Source: Parietaria judaica (lineage: Eukaryota; Streptophyta; Magnoliopsida; Rosales; Urticaceae). Taken from it: 64,000 nucleotides of DNA. A program made the position numbers and the translations under genes. The stretch is from NCBI GenBank assembly GCA_954871525.1, contig OX940864.1, forward strand, positions 20,020,001-20,084,000. The letters are read 5' to 3'. Of this stretch, positions 11,741-23,800 are shown piece by piece; the stretch's first letter is position 1, and each line of letters starts with the position of its first letter. The notes below the pieces were generated by a model, which saw only the letters and a list, made by a program, of their open reading frames with translations, was not told the DNA's origin and searched no databases.

Positions 11741-12922
11741 CATCCTTCCTCGTTTTCATTGGTGGGATATCCCTGCTCTCCTTCCTCTCTTGTGGCTTCC
11801 CTTTGCCCTTCAACCCGTACTTCGCCGCTAATGCTGCTTTCTCCTCCTCGATTTACATGAAGATCGACGCCTTATGGAGGGCGTCTTCGATCGTCGACGG
11901 CCGCGTTTTGATGAGCTCTTCTCGGAATGGCACGTCGTACCACAAGCTATGTTTCATGGCCTGGATTGTGACGCCGTCTTCTAGTCCTGTCACCCGGGCC
12001 ATTACGTCCTTGAATTTCACGACAAAATTCCGCAGGGTCTCCCCATCTCTTTGCTCCAGGAGCCACAAGTCAGTTACGCTAACCTCTATCTGTACGTACA
12101 TTGAATAATGTCGTAGGAAATGGGACACGAGGTGGTCGAAACAGATGATAGAATTAGATGGGAGCCTGGCGAACCATTCCAGGGATGATCCTTGTAAGCT
12201 TTCTACAAACAGATAGCAAATGAAGGCCTATCTCTACGGCCCTCATGTGTTGATTCGCCTTGTCGCAATTCTAAATGCCTTCACGTGGGCGTTGGGGTCG
12301 GTAATCCCTATGTACGTCCTCGGCTGATCTTGGGCATCTCGTCGATCCTGATGCTGCTGATGATTGGCGAAAAGGGGGTGAACCTGGACTCCTCGACGAG
12401 CCTGTCGATCTCCGGGGCTGCGCTCGTCGCCTTGTGCACCTGCGAGGTCACATACGACATTTTTGACGTCAACTCCCGTAGGGCTCGGTCGACGCGCTCC
12501 TGTATTCTTGCTTCCGCAGCCATCGTCATTGTCCCCTGCTGGTGATGCTCCTGCGCCGGGCAATGCGAGGGAGGTGGTGTTCCACTTTCGAGATGAAGTC
12601 TTTCCTCATTCTCTCGTTGCAGCGTAATGTCAGGAGAAAGGAAGAGAACGCGACTTACTCTAAGTTGCGCGGCCGCCAAGCCCTCTGTTTTATCGGGATC
12701 TTCCCCTCTCGGAGCTGATGCCCCTGCGACTAGGCTCTGCGGAGACTGCCTTCTCGCATTAGCGTTGTGGTCTAGCAGGCTAGTGAGTTGTTGGTTCCAC
12801 GCGGTTGATGCCGCGAGTTACCGTTGGAGCTCCTTCATGGTGACTTGGTTATGATCCACGTTGGTCGGTGACGTCGTTACTACCTGTTCTTCAGCGTGCC
12901 CCGGGTTGTCATTTGTCGCCAT
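11741..12922 (-). pseudogene. Ty3/gypsy gag remnant
   Basis: ATG at 12,922 opens MATNDNPGHAEEQVVTT. The frame is stopped early (GAGCTCCAACGG then TAA) and shifts again near 12,320. The conserved retrotransposon-gag core follows in pieces: a TYIGITDPNAHVKAF segment (typical of plant gypsy gag), LEWFARLPSNSI, FDHLVSHFLRHY, and an ETLRNFVVKF...DALHKA tail. The reading then runs through basic sequence into the LTR stub and stops at 11,616. There is no zinc knuckle, protease or pol. It is inactive. Confidence 0.8.
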
Positions 12923-12960
12923 TCTTCTGATTGCCTAGTTCTGCGATAGAAAGAAACTGA

Positions 12961-12981
12961 GCCCCTCGGTGGGCGCCAAAC
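12961..12981 (-). promoter_or_regulatory. tRNA primer-binding site of the gypsy derivative
   Basis: On the minus strand the LTR end CCTCAACA is followed by GTTTGGCGCCCACCGAGGGG. TGGCGCCCACCG-type sites are common in plant Ty3/gypsy elements of the Tat lineage. Its position fixes the element's orientation. Confidence 0.8.
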
Positions 12982-13729
12982 TGTTGAGGGCGTTTCGTAC
13001 CGCTCCACAGTCACAAGATCGCTCTTGTTCTTAAAAATGAAGAGCTCGGTTTCTTCCGTTTGTTAACTAGGGAAAAATGGAAAAAATAAGTTAATTTGTA
13101 TTGATAAACTTTTATCTTTCTTTCTTTTACAGGTCTTTTTTTCTCTCTCTCTCTCTTTTTCTGATCCCCCATTACATGAGTTTCTCTTCCCTTTTATAGG
13201 CCAGTTTTTCCGCCCTTTTCGGAGTCCAATCGGCTCGTTCCCCCATGAGTCTGGCAAAAGCTTGGTGCCTCCCCTTTTTGCGTGGTTCGAGTCGTCGGGG
13301 TTACCTCCGATGTGGCCGCATTAAATGCTCGTCCCATCGCGGCGTGCTAAAACATTTAATGCCCGTCCCATCGAATCCTCATGCATTAAATGCCTATCCC
13401 ATCTGTCACTGTCTGTCGTCATCACGTCTCAATTCGCCAGTGCCTCCTCGATTCTTTCTCGTCGGGTCTTGTGCCGTCGACTCTCGTCGGGTCTCGGTGC
13501 CGTCGGGTCCCGGTGCCGTCGGCTCTCCTCGTCGGGTCCCGGTGCCGTCGACTCTCATCGGGCCTCGGTGCCGTCGGTCCTTCTCGTTGGGTACTGGTGC
13601 CGTCAGTCCTCCTCGTCGAGTACTGGTGCCGTCGGCTCTCCTCGTCGGGCTTTGTTCACGGTCGGGGATTTGCTTCCATTCGTCGGCCTTCAAGACTTCC
13701 TTAGTGTTAAGAGGGATCCGACCTTAACA
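12982..13729 (-). repeat. 5' LTR (748 bp) of the gypsy derivative
   Basis: Bounded by TG...CA. The retained 3' LTR stub at 11,567-11,740 matches 12,982-13,155 with few differences. The LTR contains a GC-rich minisatellite (13,470-13,650). Confidence 0.85.
13470..13650. repeat. GC-rich minisatellite inside an LTR
   Basis: About seven units of 16-29 bp start with GGTGCCGTCG(G/A) and end with variants of CTCGTCGGGTC. The array makes long but meaningless open frames on both strands. Confidence 0.8.
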
Positions 13730-15453
13730 ATTTTCTAACGATAAGTATCGATAAGTGTTGTAATTCGTTGATAATCATCGATAAATGTCGATAACGATAA
13801 TCTATATTTTTATCCCTTACCTATCGATAAATCCATTACCAAACGATAAATTCGTTGATAACGCCAACCGATTTATAGGTAAAAACGGTGTTGTGAACCT
13901 TACCATGATTCTTGGAAACGTCATGGGTTCATTTTATTAATCTTAACTGCAACGTCATCTCAATTATTTGAGTAACACTAATACATTCATGTTGGGTTTT
14001 TTGAGGATTTTGTCTCAATATCGAGGCACAAATATCGGGTTATCACTGAATTTTTAATATTTCTCAAGTAGTTATATTATGAAACAACATATCAAGTGCA
14101 AATTCAATAATACATTTCTAAAAAATCCACACACTCAAACATATTAAAAGTATTTTATTTTAAAAACACATTCGTATAATGAGGTTGTACTCACATGAAA
14201 CGCTAAACTCGACATCCCATCGATTTTGGCGAAGATATGAACGAAGTTCATATATATATATATATATATATATATTACAATAAAAATACCAATTAGAAAC
14301 TTGATCACTAGAATAAATTCTAAAAATAATAGCTTAAAGGCTAAATAAAGAAACAAAATTTCGAAAGGACTTTTTAAGTATCCTAACAATACGGTAAAAC
14401 CGGTATCGAACTGGACGAAATGTTCTTAACAAATTGCCCTTAATTTTTCAAAATGAACAATTTTTTGTTTTGATGTTTTCATAAAACGAATGTAATAAAA
14501 ACCCTAACTTTTTAATTTGGCCAAAATATTAAAACACGATTTTAGGCTAGATCCCGACATTTTTTTAAATTCTATAAAGCATGAAAGTTGTTTTAAACAG
14601 AGATTCAACCAACTTTTATTTGTATACAAAACCCTAATTGGGACTTCATAATTTTCATTTAATTTATTTTGAAAATTTGCAAGATTTTTTGTCTCTCCCA
14701 AAAATGTAAAACCATAAACTGGTTTTGAACGATTTAGAGCTTCAAAAATCGTGAAATTAAAACTATGGGTTTTATACATAAAGTAGAAATTTCAGGCGAA
14801 AGTACTTTGTAGTTTGAGAGATAAAAATTTGGGAAAGTTATTCGTCTCTACATGACTACGAAAAAAATCAAATAGATTTTACGATGGATTATCATGATCA
14901 TATCTCTAGTGATTGAATATGAAAATCTTTTTATCTTTGAGACCATGGAATGATGAACATAAAGGATTTTCACTATTTTATCTCTTGGGAGATTTTTAGG
15001 GTTTAGGGAAGATGAAAGTTATGTAGAGAGATAGAATAAAACCCTACTCTAGCTAATAGGGTATAAATAAAATCATAATTAAATAATAATTAACAATAAA
15101 AATATTATTTCATTGAAATATCTAATCTATTTTATATTATATTAAATAAAATTCTTAAGAACAAAAATCGAATAAATATTTATTTTATTTTATTTTAGTT
15201 TTCTCTTGTAGGATCCTTAAAATTAATACTACAATTGGTGACTGAATTAACCAACACGATTTTCTTCCGAATTTGACACATAAACTGTTTTGATTTTAGG
15301 TAAATGTATATATATTAATAATGAGTGGGACGCCACTCTCAATTACTAAATCTCTGATTCACCAGCTTTTCAAATTTGTGTGGATAATATTATCTAGAGA
15401 TATATCATATATGAATATTTTGTTATATAAAAAAAATGATAAGGTGTTTGAAT

Positions 15454-15507
<54 letters not shown>

Positions 15508-15892
15508 AAGGATCATCATATGTATTGTTTTTGTTTGGAGTGTTTGGAACAAATATAGTTTGACTTTACAGGTAAGGAGTGGCTGTCTACAAACGTTATA
15601 TATGCGTCACCTTGAATCAATTATAATTACGTTAACAAATTAATACGTACTTATTTCCTTGAATGATCACCGTATAAGTACACGTTAAGCACATGTGTTG
15701 ACCTGGCGATTATATATATGAAATGGGACCCATGTATGAGCTTATAATATCTGGTGGTTCAGACACGTGCTTCCTTTTCATTGCAGTACACATGCAGGTA
15801 CGTACGCAATAATGTACAGCAAAGTATATTAATGCTTATAAACTCTATATCTATACGTGTCAAGCATTTTCATATTAATTAAGGACGACTAC

Positions 15893-16430
15893 TCATAATT
15901 CCACAAGCCGTAACCCGAGTTAGCTCGGTCCGAACTCGAATATAGGGATTGAGTCCAATAGAGCCAACATGTCTAATTGGGCTTCCGGGTCCATGTGGGC
16001 ACATTAGGGAAAGGACCGAGTATAATTAATTGTATTAATTATTAATATGACTTAATGAGTTTGACCCATGTAATAGTTAAAACACATTAGGCCATTAAAG
16101 CCATAGTATATCTAAAAAGAGCTGAGAAAACTCGAATTCTCAATAAAGAGAATTTAAAAAAGGCCTTCCCTACGCCCTACTCGAATTCGTCTGCTCCATG
16201 AAGCATTCGTGTGCCGTCATGAGGATCTAGTAATTCGGTGAGCGAGAATTCGTGTGATCTAGAATTCTTGAGCGATGTGGTGGACGAGATAGAGACTGAT
16301 ACCCGGAGTTCACCGAGCACGAGGAACGCAAGGGAAAAGCGAGGAGATCGTCAAAAAATACCCCAACGACAAAAGTTGTCAAAGTTTAGTAACTTCAGAA
16401 GTGGTAAAATTTTAATTGCGCATATTTAAT
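15893..16430 (+). repeat. LTR-like fragment (low confidence)
   Basis: The composition is unlike the neighbours: GGGCTTCCGGGTCCATGTGG, then an AT-rich block with a TATATCTAAAAAGAG promoter-like spot, then GC-richer text with repeated GAATTC and ACGAGGAACGCAAGGGAAA. This style is common in plant retrotransposon LTRs. I could not identify TG...CA ends or a second copy in the window. Confidence 0.3.
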
Positions 16431-18024
16431 TTAAATTATTTATTCGAGGATATCTCGATATTTTTGCTTGGGTATTAAAAAAATTCACGAAATTCCCAAG
16501 ATTGAGAAAAATCCAAAAAAAAACCCAACTCTTCTCCAACCAATGCTTCATTTATTTACTATTATTTAAAAAATACATTTCCATGGTTCATAGTTTATAC
16601 TTTATAATATATGTACTCCCATTGTTCCTGATGGACCCAAGTTGGAAGAACCATGCACCTAATCTACATATGTAATGAGTAGAGATAGAATAATTAGACA
16701 AACAAAAACAGCATTCATGAGAGCCAGTTGTACATGTGTGGAGTTTTGTAAGACCAATGAAATCATATATTAGAATATTATGATATGAAAGAGAGCAAAA
16801 GCAGAACATAAAACAAGTTGTGAAAGCAACTTCCTTCCTTAATATGTGTGATTATTTATTATAGGTTGCCTACATTCTCACGTAACTAGCTAGTAGTAAA
16901 ATCATCATTAGCTGAATTAAACAGCTAAATAAAAAAGGCATGTAATTAGGAATTAAATGAAGGTTAGACATCGTTGATTATTATTGCTTAAATATTGCTA
17001 AATAAATTAGTCAACGTCTTGGGTGGAGTTAACATATTGTTTGACAATTTCATACGTTCATCTCATTTTTTATCACTTGAATGAGATATAAAGCCAAAAC
17101 CAGTATTAAATTATTTCAGTCAACTAATATGTAAATTACAATGGATAATGATTTTCTATCTATTTCAAATTATTACTATATAAATTAGTTGATCCTTTCT
17201 TCGCTCAAAGTAAATTTATATTTATCGCACCAATAAAAAAAAATGAAATATATATTATAGGCTTTTTCGAAATACTTATGTGTAACAAATCAACCCTACT
17301 TTGGGTTTCAAAAATCAATTTTCAATTCATGTAAAGATTCTTGAACTAAGGATTCGAGAGAAAATACGAGTAGAAATTAAAACAATACCGCTAAAGTTTT
17401 ATTAATCTCATCAATTGAATGAAACATACATGTTTTAGAGATAACTAACCGCAAACAATGGCGGAGTCAAGATTGGCAGTGGTGAGGTTAAGCCCAAGGT
17501 TATATTTTTCTAGGTTAACGCAACATAATTGAAAATGAAAGTAATCGTAAAAATACTCGAAATTAATCAACAAATATGAAACACAAAAGTATATTAAAAA
17601 AAACACAAATGAAATTAAATCCTAGTCCGTTGAGACTTTTGACCTAATGCGGCCTATGCCAATTATACTACAGACTATATCATATCAATTTATTTAAAAT
17701 ATATTGAGTTGCAGCCTAGGCACCATGTAGTGTCAACGTGGCTCAGCTACGGACCGCAAACCATTCGCAAGTCCAAGAGAACGGTACAAGCAAATTGATG
17801 GAATTTTCATAAGATTTTTAAAAACCAACGATTATCTGAATTTAATTTTGTGAATATAAAACAAAAACGATGAGTACACGATATAATTTTTTGTAAAATA
17901 AATAAATTAGATATCACTAAAATAAAATAAAATAAAAAAACAATATAGAATTTCTCCCCAGGCTGATATTTTAGAGGGTTTTTTAAGAATGATTTAATAT
18001 GAATAAATTGAAAAGAAAAAAAAA

Positions 18025-18215
18025 AGAAGTAATCCCACGAGGAAGCTCAGTCCATATGATATGAGATATCCAAATGCATGCTAAAAGAAATAAATAACTT
18101 TCATAAGTAATAACTAAAATAAGAAGTAATCCCACGAGGAAGCTCAGTCCATATGATATGAGATATCCATATGATATGATTTAAATAGTAATAACTAAAA
18201 TAAGTATTAAAAAAA
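18025..18215. repeat. 97-bp tandem duplication
   Basis: AGAAGTAATCCCACGAGGAA through GATATGAGATATCCA occurs at 18,025 and again at 18,122 without mismatch over about 48 bp. The AGTAATAACTAAAATAAG tail of the unit occurs once more at about 18,188. Confidence 0.85.
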
Positions 18216-18554
18216 AAGTACACTAATCTAAATTTGGGATAATTGGAGACATAACGAACTGAGTTTGGGATAATTGGTAACCACTTACCAAAATAGGAAA
18301 TAATACCGTAACTAATCTAAATTTAATTACATATCCGAATAAACTTCTTGTGATAATATTTCTAATATAAAAACGATCTAAATGTTGTTGTTTTACTTGT
18401 ACTTCAAATATAACATTTGAATTTTGGATAATTAAAACATAAACATATGAATTTTGTTTGTGTATATATATATATGAGTCCAAGACACATGTTTGTCTAG
18501 GAAAGCCAGAGAAAACGATGTTATAATTGGGCTGGGCCTGGAGTCGTAATAGTA

Positions 18555-18590
18555 CATACGAGGTATATAATCCGCGCGTTGCTGCGGGTT
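18555..18590 (-). repeat. Possible degenerate Helitron 3' end
   Basis: The minus strand reads AACCCGCAGCAACGCGCGG followed by ATTATATACCTCGT. Plant Helitrons end in a short GC hairpin of just this kind followed by CTAGT. Here the last motif is CTCGT, so the end is degenerate or coincidental. Confidence 0.3.
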
Positions 18591-19202
18591 AATAATCGTA
18601 ATGGAATTGATATAGAGAAACAAATTCAACGAAGTTTAGTAGTCGAGTTCGAAACAGATTGAACGGAGAGGGAGAAACTACAATCAAAATCAAACCTAAG
18701 GGTGAACCGCACCAATTCTCTTTCTTTTTTTTTTTCCCTAAGGAACATTTGGTAAAATATTCAATCTTTATGCTGGCAACAAATAGTATGATTCTTAATT
18801 AAATGCAAGGTTAATTCACTTTCGTATTACAATCCACAATTGAAGAAACAGAAAATCATAATGATTTATTTTACAATCACCGAAGTGCAGATTTTGATGA
18901 TCATCAATAACTCTAATGGAACGTCGCAAGAGTACCTATAAATAAGTGAAGATGACTGCATACGCAATTCGCCAATTTGTACTTAGTATTTACATTTTTG
19001 ACAAAGTTAAGAATACACTTAAGACAAAATAAGAAGTGCTATATATGATGTCATATCTCCTTGTCATTTAGATACTTACACCGTAAATATCCATTTCTTA
19101 ATTAATCTTCAATCTTCATCACCAGATCTATTAAAAAAAATGTGTAGAAACTATATGAAATATCAGCCTTTAAAGAAACTACAATTCATTACATATATAT
19201 AA

Positions 19203-19259
<57 letters not shown>

Positions 19260-20338
19260 TATAAATTAAAACCTGAAATGAGAACACTGATCTAGCTTCA
19301 CAAAGCTACAAACTTCAAAGCTTCAAGAGGTATGGGAAGACAGTGTAAGAGCAATCTCCTGTAAAACAATCGCAAACAGTAAATATTAAATATTAACAAA
19401 TTAAAAATCTTGTTTTTTTTTCTTCTTCAGAAATAGCCCATGATAGTAACACCCAACAACGCATCGGCGCCAAAGAAATCGCAGAGTTATGAATCATAAA
19501 TCGTATTGATTCGAACTCTAAATCTCAATCATTCCAAAGAAATTGAACCCTAAATCGCACATATCGAGCTGTGCATTTTAGATGACCTTAAGCCGAAGTC
19601 ATCGAGAGAAAATCACGAACGGAAAGAGCATTGAAGAATAGCTTGCAACTTTAGGAATCATTAACTTCTTCAAGTATTCCAAATTTCAAGAACTTCATTA
19701 TGCCAGCTGCAGAACGATAGAATGCATATGTATAAGTTATTGCATTATCTTTGGTTGCTAGTTATAATAAATTCTATGCATCATTGCTAAGTATTGATGT
19801 TCCTATACCCATGTATTTACTGATTTCACTCTTAGATATATATAGTCAATAGTGAAGTAAAGCGTGTAGTGATGAGTGATAAGAAGCTAGTAAGTGAAGT
19901 GATAACTCAATCTTTTGTGCATCAGAACATCTTGAACTCTCTTCACATTCATATCCAATGCATACCTTTTACAATTTAGTTCTTCATGTGTATCACGACT
20001 TTTCCGAAAGATAGGTACCCCACTCAATTGAGTAAAATATTAACTTTGTCTATGTCAAGATAGTATCTCCGTAATAAAAAAACGGAGACATAAATAATAC
20101 CAAAGAATTATAGTGTTTTCTCATCATTGGAATATTCATAGATCACTAAAACTTTATATAGACATTTTTCTGACTGCTAAATGTTCCATGAAATTACTCA
20201 GTGAATTATAGTAATTTAACACACAAAAACTCTTATACTCAAGTCAAAGCAAGAGATCAATATCAGGATCCTCAGTGCATCAAAGCTAACCAAACAAAAA
20301 TAATTGATAAACAACAACAAAAATTCAGTACTGCAAGA

Positions 20339-20894
20339 TGTTGGATCCCAATTCACGGATCTGCAAAGAACACGAATAACACCAAAAGAAATCGAACCAA
20401 AAATAAAGGACACAAGCTTTTGGGAGAAGAAATTCTCTAATTAATAATCGAAGGCAATATACAAGGAGATAAACTCGAAATTCTAATGGACTCAACACAC
20501 TATTACAAAGTGTACATGCTAGGTATATTTATAGCCTCACATAGGCGAAACCCTAGCTAACCAAATCGCACAAAATCAGGAAACTACCCTAAATAATCCT
20601 ATCAAATCTTTGACTTGATTTTTGCTTGTTCCTCAAGCTACGCGCTTTCCTTGCTGGGTAGTTGCTGACTTTCCCTTTCCTGCCCGGACAGCTTCTCTGT
20701 CCCCGAGCTGGCCTGCTCGTCTGCCTCTGGCCGGGCTTGCCTTCTATCCGGACGTTTTGCTCGTGTTCACCCGAGCTGGGCTGAACAGCTGTCCGTCTTC
20801 TGTTCTGGTCGGTACCCGGGCTGACTCCTCGCAAGTGTTTCTGCCCGTCCTGGGTTCTGGTCGTCATCCGGACTAAGTCAAGCTTAAGCTCACA
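20339..20894 (-). repeat. 3' LTR of the young copia element
   Basis: 556 bp, directly repeated with 25,219-25,774. The polyprotein frame runs into it and stops at 20,589. Confidence 0.93.
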
Positions 20895-23800
20895 TTCTCC
20901 CCCGTAAGCTTGACTTGCTACACTCTTTACTCCGAGCAACTCTCTCATCTCCGCGAACTTCACTCTCGCCAAAGCCTTGGAAAGGATGTCTGCTCGCTGC
21001 TTCCTTGTGCTGATGAACTCTACGATAATCTGTCGCTTCTCCACACACTCACGAATATAATGGTACTTCGTGTCAATGTGTTTGCTTCGTCCGTGAAACA
21101 CTGGATTCTTCATCAACGCGATTGCAGACTTGTTGTCCACGTAGAGAGTTGGTGTTTTCTGCTCGGAACCCGTCATCTCACTGAGTAGCCCTTTCAACCA
21201 CATAGCCTGACATGCTGCTGCGGTTGCCGCCATGAACTCCGCTTCACACGAGGATAAAGCTACTGTCTGCTGCTTCTGGGACTGCCAGGTGATTAGATTC
21301 CCGTTGAGATAAAATGCCATCCCTCCGGTACTCTTTCTATCGTCAATGTCACCAGCCAAATCACTATCCGTAAAGCCGACTAGTACTTCTGCTCCACTTC
21401 CTCTGTTGTATTGGATCCCGTAGTCCGTCGTGCCCTTCACGTAACGCAAGATGTGCTTCACCGCCTGCTGGTGTGCACTCGTGGGCTTCTCCATGTATCG
21501 ACTGACTATCCCGACTGCGTGTGAAATGTCTGGTCGGGTGTGGGTGAGGTACCTTAGGCACCCGATCACGCGTCTGTACTCCGTGGGATCCACTCTTCTC
21601 CCTTCAGCATCCTTCCCGAGCTGCAGCTTCGCCTCCATAGGGTACTTGCTCGAGTTACAGTCCGCCATCTCGAACTGTTTAAGGATCTTCTTCGCGTAGG
21701 CCGACTGCTTCAGCGTAATGCAGTCCTTCTTCTGTTCCACCTCGAGACCAAGGTAGTACGAAAGTAATCCGAGGTCACTCATCTCGAATTCGGCCATCAT
21801 CTGCTGCTTGAACCCATCTACGCCTCCTGCGCTGGATCCTGTGACGATCAGGTCGTCCACATACACTCCCACGATCAGAGTTTCCTGCCCGGTACTCCTG
21901 GTGTAGACTGCCTGCTCGCTCAAGCACTTTGTGAATCCAAGATTCTTCAAGCTCTTGTCAAGGCGGATGTTCCACGCTCTTGGCGCTTGTCTCAACCCGT
22001 ACAGGGCCTTGGATAACTTGTACACCTTCTGCTCTTTGCCCGTGACGCCGAACCCCTCTGGTTGCTTGATGTACACTTCTTCTTCGAGGTCACCGTTTAG
22101 GAATGCCGATTTGACATCCAGATGGTGAATTTCCCAACCTCGATGCGCTGCTAGGGCTAGGATGAGTCTGATCGTGTCCAGTCTTGCTACTGGAGCAAAG
22201 ACTTCCTCAAAGTCTATGCATTTCCTCTGCACGTAGCATTTAGCTATCAGCCTTGCCTTGTGCTTAAGGACATTCCCCTCAGTGTCCTTCTTCAGCTTAT
22301 ACACCCACTTCAGGCCGATGGGATTATGACCTTTGGGCAGGTCGGTAAACTCCCATGTCCTGTTCTTCTCAATTGTCTCAATCTCCTTCTTCATTGCTTC
22401 CTGCCACTCCTGCTCGGCTGCTGCCTCCTGGAAGCTGGCTGGTTCTTCTGCACACAACAAAGAAAGTTCCTCCAGGCTCATCTCCACTTCTTGAGTCTGA
22501 TCGTAGACGTCTGCTAGAGGTCGGAATCCTCTTGGGCCATCTTTTATGGAGGAATCTCCCGAACTGGACGGGCTGGTCCTGCTCGGACTTGGTGTCCTGG
22601 GTGTATCCGGGGTGCTCTCTCCCGGGCTGGGTTCCTTCGTTTCTGGCAAAACTGTTTCCGAGCTGGGTGTTCCGGGCTGATCCTGCTCGGCAACATCCTG
22701 GTCGTCTTCGACAATGAACTCCACTGAGTTCTGCTCGGGTTCTCCATTCTCGTCGCGCCAATCCCACTTCATCTCCTCTTCGAACACAGCATCTCTGCTC
22801 ACTTGGAGTCTGCCGCGTCGTGGATCGTAGAGTCTGTGTGCCTTGCTTCCTTCTTCAACGCCAAGGTACACCATCTTCTGACTCCGGTCGTCCAGCTTCT
22901 TGAGATGTGGTCCCGCAATCTTCACGTGTGCGGTGCATCCGAACACTTTCAAATGTTCTAAGTGGGGTTTCTTCCCTTTCCACGCCTGGTAGGGAGTACG
23001 CTCTCCTAGCGCTTTGGTCGGCAAACGATTAAGCAGGTAGACCGCATGTCTTACTGCTTCTGCCCAAAACCGGGCTGGAACTTGCATGCTCTTGAGCAAG
23101 CTCCTCGCTGTGTTCATCACAGTTCGGTTTCGCCTTTCCACTACGCCATTCTGCTGGGGCGTGTGGGGTGCAGATAGGTGACGTTGAACTCCTTCCTGGT
23201 CGCAGAACTCTCCGAACTGGTGGGAAGTGAATTCTCCTCCTCGGTCTGTACGCAAGACCTTTAACCTGTGCACCGAGCCATTCTCCACGATCTTCTTGAA
23301 CTTCTTGAAGACCTCAAAGGCTCCGCTCTTTTCCTTAAGCATATAAGCCCACATCCAGCGACTGTAATCATCAACAAGTAAAAGAAAGTACTTGTTACCT
23401 GCCAAAGTTGCTGGGGTGACTGGACCACATAGGTCTGCGTGCACCAACTGTAAGGGTCTCTCTGCTCGGAATTTGGCCTTGATCGGAAACGGTATCCTCG
23501 CCTGCTTCGCGATCATGCAGCATTCACATAGCTGGTCGGGGTGTTCTATCTTGGGAACCCCGAAGGCCATCTTCTTCTCGCCCATCATCTTGAGCGCGTG
23601 AAAATTCACGTGTCCGAGCCGTGCGTGCCATAGCCAAGCCGGGTCTGCCATCGATGCCATAAGACAGACGGGCTGGCATGTCTTCAGGAGAATCTTGTAG
23701 AGTCTGTTGGGTGTTCGCTCCACCTTCATCAACAGCTCTCCTTCCTTGGTCCACATCTTCAGGTAGGACCCTTGCAGCAACACCGTGTTCCCGATCTCAG

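Larger units (their letters stand above)
11567..13729 (-). mobile_element. Ty3/gypsy (Tat-like) deletion derivative: 5' LTR, PBS, gag remnant, 3' LTR stub
   Basis: The element reads on the minus strand. The complete 5' LTR (13,729 down to 12,982) is followed by a primer-binding site and a gag remnant, then directly by the last ~175 bp of the 3' LTR (11,740-11,567). The outer ends carry a 5-bp duplication ATTTT (11,562-11,566 and 13,730-13,734), so it inserted as one unit. Pol and most of the 3' LTR are missing. The junction sits in a CT-rich tract present in both partners, suggesting an internal deletion by short homology. LTR termini TGTTAAGGTCGG...CCTCAACA match the elements at 36.2 and 50.7-53.1 kb. 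Confidence 0.85.
7311..13910. mobile_element. Composite zone with ATCGATAA motif arrays, interrupted by two insertions
   Basis: Clusters of TATCGATAA, CCGATAAATC, CGATAATTATCG and related words occur at 7,315-7,370, 8,400-8,545, 9,060-9,160, 9,300-9,400 and 13,736-13,905. Dense short motifs of this kind are typical of subterminal regions of DNA transposons, where transposase binds. The stretch between the left and right clusters holds a clean TIR insertion (9,991-11,231) and a gypsy insertion (11,567-13,729), so the original element would be much shorter. The rest is AT-rich, with one exon-like island at 7,431-7,640. No transposase ORF is visible. Treating the five clusters as one element is inference. 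Confidence 0.35.
13911..20333. other. Gene-poor AT-rich intergenic DNA
   Basis: I see no host gene in this 6.4-kb stretch. It holds (AT)n tracts (14,250-14,275; 15,459-15,503; 19,204-19,253), an LTR-like segment (15,893-16,430), a tandem duplication (18,025-18,200) and a possible Helitron end (about 18,555-18,590), listed separately. At 19,440-19,640 a stretch with CCTAAATCGCA resembles a gene leader (compare 27.8 kb), but no ORF follows. The open frames at 14,144-14,779 have no recognisable domain. Confidence 0.5.

Noticed and set aside
13245..13738. Overlapping open frames of 95-160 residues on both strands
   Set aside because: They are translations of the GC-rich minisatellite inside the gypsy LTR; low complexity in every frame.
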